Made by a program: the position numbers and the translations under genes. Positions 43,461-46,099 of a DNA stretch of 46,099 nt are shown here, piece by piece. Within the stretch, counting starts at the first letter, position 1; each line of letters begins with the position of its first letter. The notes beneath the pieces are model-generated. The model did no database searches. It was not told the origin of the DNA and worked only from the letters and a program-made list of their open reading frames with translations. The stretch is from JAHZFN01 sp965149945 (GTDB taxonomy: Bacteria; Bacillota; Dehalobacteriia; UBA4068; UBA4997), in contig CBCTTQ010000019.1 of assembly GCA_965149945.1 (NCBI GenBank), forward strand, positions 1 through 46,099, given 5' to 3'.

Positions 43461-44733
43461 TGAGAAAGGGAAAATCATCGAGCCGGAATATTGCCGGGAT
43501 TTCCTGTCCCGGCATCCAATGCGCTGTATCAACGACCGCTTTTATACTGTGGAGGGACCGTTGCCGGATGAAAGCAAATTAAAGCGAACGATTTATGAGG
43601 AAATCTCGCCCTGGCTTCATGCCAAGGTCGCACAGACGGTGGAGCAGGTGCTCAAGACGTTGAAGCTGGCGGCATATGCAGACCCTTTGCCCCTGCAATG
43701 TGACCGCATCCATGTGGCGAACGGCACTTGTTTTCTGGATGGCACGTTTACGAAGGAAAAAGAGTATTGCAGCAACCGTCTGTCAGTATCCTATCGGGCT
43801 GATGCTCCGGCACCGGAACACTGGCTGCGCTTCCTTTCGGAACTGCTGGGGCCGGAGGATATTCCTGCCTTGCAGGAGTATCTGGGCTACTGCCTGATTC
43901 CATCCACCAAAGGACAGAAAATGCTCATGCTGATCGGCAAGGGCGGCGAGGGCAAAAGCCGGATTGGTGTGGTGATGAATGCCATTTTCGGGCTAAACAT
44001 GAACACCACTTCTATCCAGAAGGTAGAAAACAACCGCTTCGCCAGAGCCGACCTGGAGGGCAAGTTGCTCATGGTGGACGATGATCTGGATATGAATGCC
44101 TTGACCAAAACCAACTATGTAAAATCCATTGTGACAGCAGAACTGCGGATGGATTTGGAACGGAAGAAAGAACAGAGCTATCAAGGGCTGCTTTATGTAC
44201 GCTTCCTCTGCTTTGGCAACGGGGCATTGACTGCGCTTCACGACCGCAGCGACGGTTTCTTTCGCCGCCAAATCATTCTGACCACCAAGGACAAGCCTGC
44301 GGATCGATTCGATGATCCGTTCCTTGCTGAGAAACTGATTGCCGAAAAAGAGGGAATCTTCCTCTGGATGCTGGAGGGATTGCGGCGGCTGATCGCCAAT
44401 CACTACCACTTCACCATCAGCCAGAGAGCCAAGGACAATATCACTTCCGCTGTCCGTGACGCCAACAACATTCTGGACTTTCTCGATTCTGAGGGTTATG
44501 TGGCATTCAAGGCCGATTATGAATCCAGCACCAAAAATCTGTATGTAGCCTATAAACGGTGGTGTGAGGACAATGCAGAAAACCCGCTGTCCCCAAAGAG
44601 CTTTGCAAACCAGCTCAGCCAGAACGCAGAACGCTACCATTTAGAGCCGGTCAGCAACCTGCACATTGGCGGTGGGAAGCGATGCCGGGGATATATGGGC
44701 ATTTATGTCCTGCTCTCGCCTATGGAGTTGTAA
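43438..44733 (+). CDS. P4/D5-type helicase-primase
   Basis: 431-residue superfamily 3 helicase of the phage/plasmid primase P4 type. The N-terminal D5_N-like domain (about 60-150) precedes an AAA+ core with Walker A GKGGEGKS (167-174) and Walker B LLMVDDDLD (near 219-226), and a C-terminal winged-helix-like region (about 340-431). It probably drives replication of the excised circular form together with the CHC2 protein. Complete, no frameshift. The 423 bp after the stop contain a large inverted repeat that could be its origin. Confidence 0.87.
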   Translation: MNSPVWIDEKGKIIEPEYCRDFLSRHPMRCINDRFYTVEGPLPDESKLKRTIYEEISPWLHAKVAQTVEQVLKTLKLAAYADPLPLQCDRIHVANGTCFLDGTFTKEKEYCSNRLSVSYRADAPAPEHWLRFLSELLGPEDIPALQEYLGYCLIPSTKGQKMLMLIGKGGEGKSRIGVVMNAIFGLNMNTTSIQKVENNRFARADLEGKLLMVDDDLDMNALTKTNYVKSIVTAELRMDLERKKEQSYQGLLYVRFLCFGNGALTALHDRSDGFFRRQIILTTKDKPADRFDDPFLAEKLIAEKEGIFLWMLEGLRRLIANHYHFTISQRAKDNITSAVRDANNILDFLDSEGYVAFKADYESSTKNLYVAYKRWCEDNAENPLSPKSFANQLSQNAERYHLEPVSNLHIGGGKRCRGYMGIYVLLSPMEL

Positions 44734-45156
44734 TGAAACTTCAAAACCTTCTGTTCGTGCGTTCATGCGTTCCTGACCGGGTACAGCCTGTGGAACGAAG
44801 GAACGCACGAACGCAAAAAATCGAAGTTCATTTTTTATTGTTCGGCTCAGAGGGCGCTCTAAAATCCGCACTTCCCGATCAATGGTTGTGCAAACAGTGA
44901 AAAGCACTACCGTAAACAGAACGCAAATCATCATTCGGTGATTTACAGATTGGTGATGGTAGTATGCGGAAAGGTGGCTGTTTTCACGGTTTCGCTTGCA
45001 GGCCCACCCAATCGCAAAGTCGATGGGGTGCTGTTGTGGACAGTTCTTCATAGGCGCAGTCCTGAGCGATTTTATGAATGTTATCCGTGTTCGCTGAGGC
45101 GTGTAGCGTGCATTCTCCACGGCAAACTAACTTTACGAAAGAATGAGGTGTTTTCC
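44734..45156. other. 423-bp non-coding region after the helicase-primase
   Basis: Holds the 21-bp inverted repeat at 44753-44812 and no supported gene. No U-tract follows the repeat, so it is not an ordinary terminator. The remainder (44,820-45,140) shows no further clear structure; the next gene has its own GAGGTG site. Confidence 0.55.
44753..44812. repeat. 21-bp inverted repeat, candidate replication origin or operator
   Basis: Left arm 44753-44773 and right arm 44792-44812 are complementary at 18 of 21 positions: a 12-bp perfect outer part (GTTCGTGCGTTC / GAACGCACGAAC), 3 mismatches and a 6-bp inner part (CGTTCC / GGAACG). The 18-base loop is GC-rich. Each arm is itself built from short TGCGTTC-like repeats. 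Confidence 0.75.
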
Positions 45157-45378
45157 ATGAAATCCAATTTGAGAAATGAAATCAAGTCGTACATCGTGCG
45201 TTCCGGTTATACGATGCAGGAAGTCGTTGACAGGCTTTCTGAGGATTACGGCTGGAGTGACAGCGTTTCCAACCTGTCCAACAAGCTCCAGCGGGAGTCT
45301 CTGCGGTATGTGGAAGCGGTACAGCTTGCCGACGCCCTTGGCTATGATCTCGTATGGCAGAAACGGAGGGACACATGA
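45157..45378 (+). CDS. Small helix-turn-helix-like element protein
   Basis: 73-residue protein starting MKSNLRNEIKSYIVRSGYT, with a GAGGTG site 9 bases upstream. The pattern YIVRSGYTMQEVVDRL, then SVSNLSNKLQRESLRYVEAVQLADALGYDLVW, looks like a compact Cro/C1-type or DUF6471-like DNA-binding domain, where SVSNLSNKL would be the recognition helix. It is probably a regulator of the mobility genes that follow; placement just upstream of the transfer origin supports this but does not prove it. Longer in-frame starts upstream lack ribosome-binding sites. Confidence 0.65.
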   Translation: MKSNLRNEIKSYIVRSGYTMQEVVDRLSEDYGWSDSVSNLSNKLQRESLRYVEAVQLADALGYDLVWQKRRDT

Positions 45379-45729
45379 TGCCCGCCGTTCTTACCCGTCG
45401 TATCTCCCGTCCCCATCGAAAAATCCGCAGATTTGGAGATGGATGGCAGAGTGGATTTGCAAAATCTGCTCTACCTGTGAGCGGCAGAATTGAAGCAATC
45501 AAGAGTGCGGAGAGACTGTCGGTCACACCGCCTTTTGAGGATTTGGGTGCCACACACAAGCCTCTAAAGGCGGCAAGGCATCCGCAGATGCCGCATTCTC
45601 CCTCGGAGAGCCCACGGCACTTTGCAGCCCTTCGGGATGAAAGTGTCATAGTGGGTTATTACACTTCCCGCAGGAAGTGCATCCCCGTCCCCCAGCCGTC
45701 TGCCGCACAACAGAAAGGAGCTGATTTTT
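45379..45729. other. Structured non-coding region before the relaxase gene
   Basis: Contains several inverted repeats in a row: CAGATTT/AAATCTG (45428-45468), GGCATC/GATGCC (45577-45592) and the oriT-like hairpins (45641-45679). A reading frame of 138 codons crosses the region and runs into the relaxase gene. I consider it non-coding because it overlaps these structures and has no ribosome-binding site of its own. Confidence 0.6.
45641..45679 (+). other. oriT: Candidate MobV-type origin of transfer (oriT)
   Basis: Hairpin 45641-45666: AAGTGT pairs with ACACTT, one C/T mismatch, then ATA pairs with TAT around the loop GTGGGT. The MobV oriT of plasmid pMV158 has the same plan, with ATA-GTGTGT-TAT at the tip and the nick inside the loop (GTGTG/T). 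By analogy the nick here falls between 45655 and 45656. A second hairpin, CACTTCC/GGAAGTG (45662-45679), shares the right arm, as in the overlapping repeats of known MobV origins. The relaxase gene starts 50 bp further on. Confidence 0.78.
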
Positions 45730-46099
45730 ATGGCCAGAAACGACGGAATCGACCGCACCTTTGCCCGTAACCAGGACTTGCCCACCCTTGATGATGTGGC
45801 GAAGGTGCAGGAGCATAACGAACGGGAAAAGGACAGCTACTCCAACCAGGATATTGATACCACCCAAACCTACCGGAATATCCACTTCAAGGCTCCCACC
45901 GACAGCTATGCCGCTATGTTTGATCAGATGATTGCCGATGGTGTCATCTCCACTCGTGGTCTGAAAGCCGATGCGGTGAAATACGGGGAACTGATTTTTG
46001 ATGTGAACTCCGCTTACTTTCACAATCACGGCGGATATGAATATGCCAAGCAATTCTACACCGACGCATACAAAGCTGCCGTAGAGATCGTGGGCGGTG
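45730..46099 (+). CDS. MobV (Mob_Pre) relaxase, 5' part
   Basis: The first 123 codons of a plasmid-recombination/mobilization enzyme; the gene runs off the window with no stop. It starts MARNDGIDRTFARNQDLP after a GAAAGGAG site. The MobV motif I pattern is visible in VQEHNEREKDSYSNQDIDTT (His-Asn-x-Arg and the SNxDID turn), followed by TYRNIHFKAPTDSYAAMFDQ. The relaxase would nick the oriT just upstream and lead transfer of the element. The catalytic His-rich motif III lies partly beyond the window, so activity cannot be judged. Confidence 0.85.
   Translation, partial: MARNDGIDRTFARNQDLPTLDDVAKVQEHNEREKDSYSNQDIDTTQTYRNIHFKAPTDSYAAMFDQMIADGVISTRGLKADAVKYGELIFDVNSAYFHNHGGYEYAKQFYTDAYKAAVEIVGG

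Noticed and set aside
45354..45770. 138-codon open frame across the region upstream of the relaxase
   Set aside because: It overlaps the small regulator's 3' end, the oriT hairpins and the relaxase start in another frame, and has no ribosome-binding site. Its openness is better explained by conserved non-coding structure.
1..46099. CRISPR array
   Set aside because: No regularly spaced direct repeats of 25-40 bp are seen on either strand.

Overview
The window looks like a chromosome of an anaerobic Bacillota (Firmicutes) bacterium. The rpsF-ssb-rpsR cluster, a DUF951 protein, LL-diaminopimelate aminotransferase (DapL), a SpoIIQ-like M23 protein, an ispE-GntR pair and a selenocysteine-containing SelD fit a Clostridia, Peptococcia or Negativicutes lineage. 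I cannot fix the genus. Positions 1 to about 25,983 are core genome with sigma-A-type promoters (TTGACA/TATAAT, about 17 bp spacing) and strong intrinsic terminators. From about 25,984 to the end the window holds the left part of an integrated conjugative or mobilizable element.

Core, left to right. A leftward block carries rpsF-ssb-rpsR, a DUF951 gene with a HEAT-repeat membrane protein, selD (an in-frame UGA/Sec codon makes the true gene 351 residues), a QueG-like Fe-S protein, cvpA and proBA. A rightward block carries uppP, murA, dapL and a SpoIIQ-like M23 protein, so cell-wall precursor supply (lipid carrier, UDP-MurNAc, meso-DAP) is grouped. purA runs leftward. Then come tRNA-Lys and tRNA-Glu, ispE with a GntR/FCD regulator, an SGNH hydrolase, lysA (the step after DapL in lysine synthesis), a YbaK-type deacylase behind a striking double palindrome, and a lipoprotein amidohydrolase. 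The amidohydrolase promoter has the 19-bp spacer and dyad typical of MerR activation, and a MerR gene lies just upstream. rlmD ends the core.

Element. The left junction cuts a core XRE-type regulator after 42 or so codons. DUF6061 and a small XRE regulator follow, then a 13-kb rightward operon: PLD-like/SNF2 helicase, DUF4391 protein, DUF4365-like candidate nuclease, two unrecognised proteins with HEPN-like motifs, a type III methyltransferase (Mod), a HEPN protein and a type III restriction subunit (Res). Helicase, DUF4391, Mod and Res share one base composition. The DUF4365-like gene, the HEPN-like genes and the centre of mod are visibly AT-richer, which suggests a fixed restriction chassis with exchangeable cargo. 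The HEPN gene between mod and res overlaps both, so it is probably translated in step with them. I read this as a composite anti-phage island joining restriction to candidate HEPN RNase effectors; it is the best candidate here for an undescribed system.

Mobility module. Beyond the defence operon lie a sigma-like regulator and a DUF6076 protein (leftward), then a CHC2 zinc-finger primase-like protein, a P4/D5-type helicase-primase, a small regulator and the first 123 codons of a MobV (Mob_Pre) relaxase (rightward). A hairpin about 60 bp upstream of the relaxase matches the architecture of MobV origins of transfer. The right end and the integrase are outside the window.
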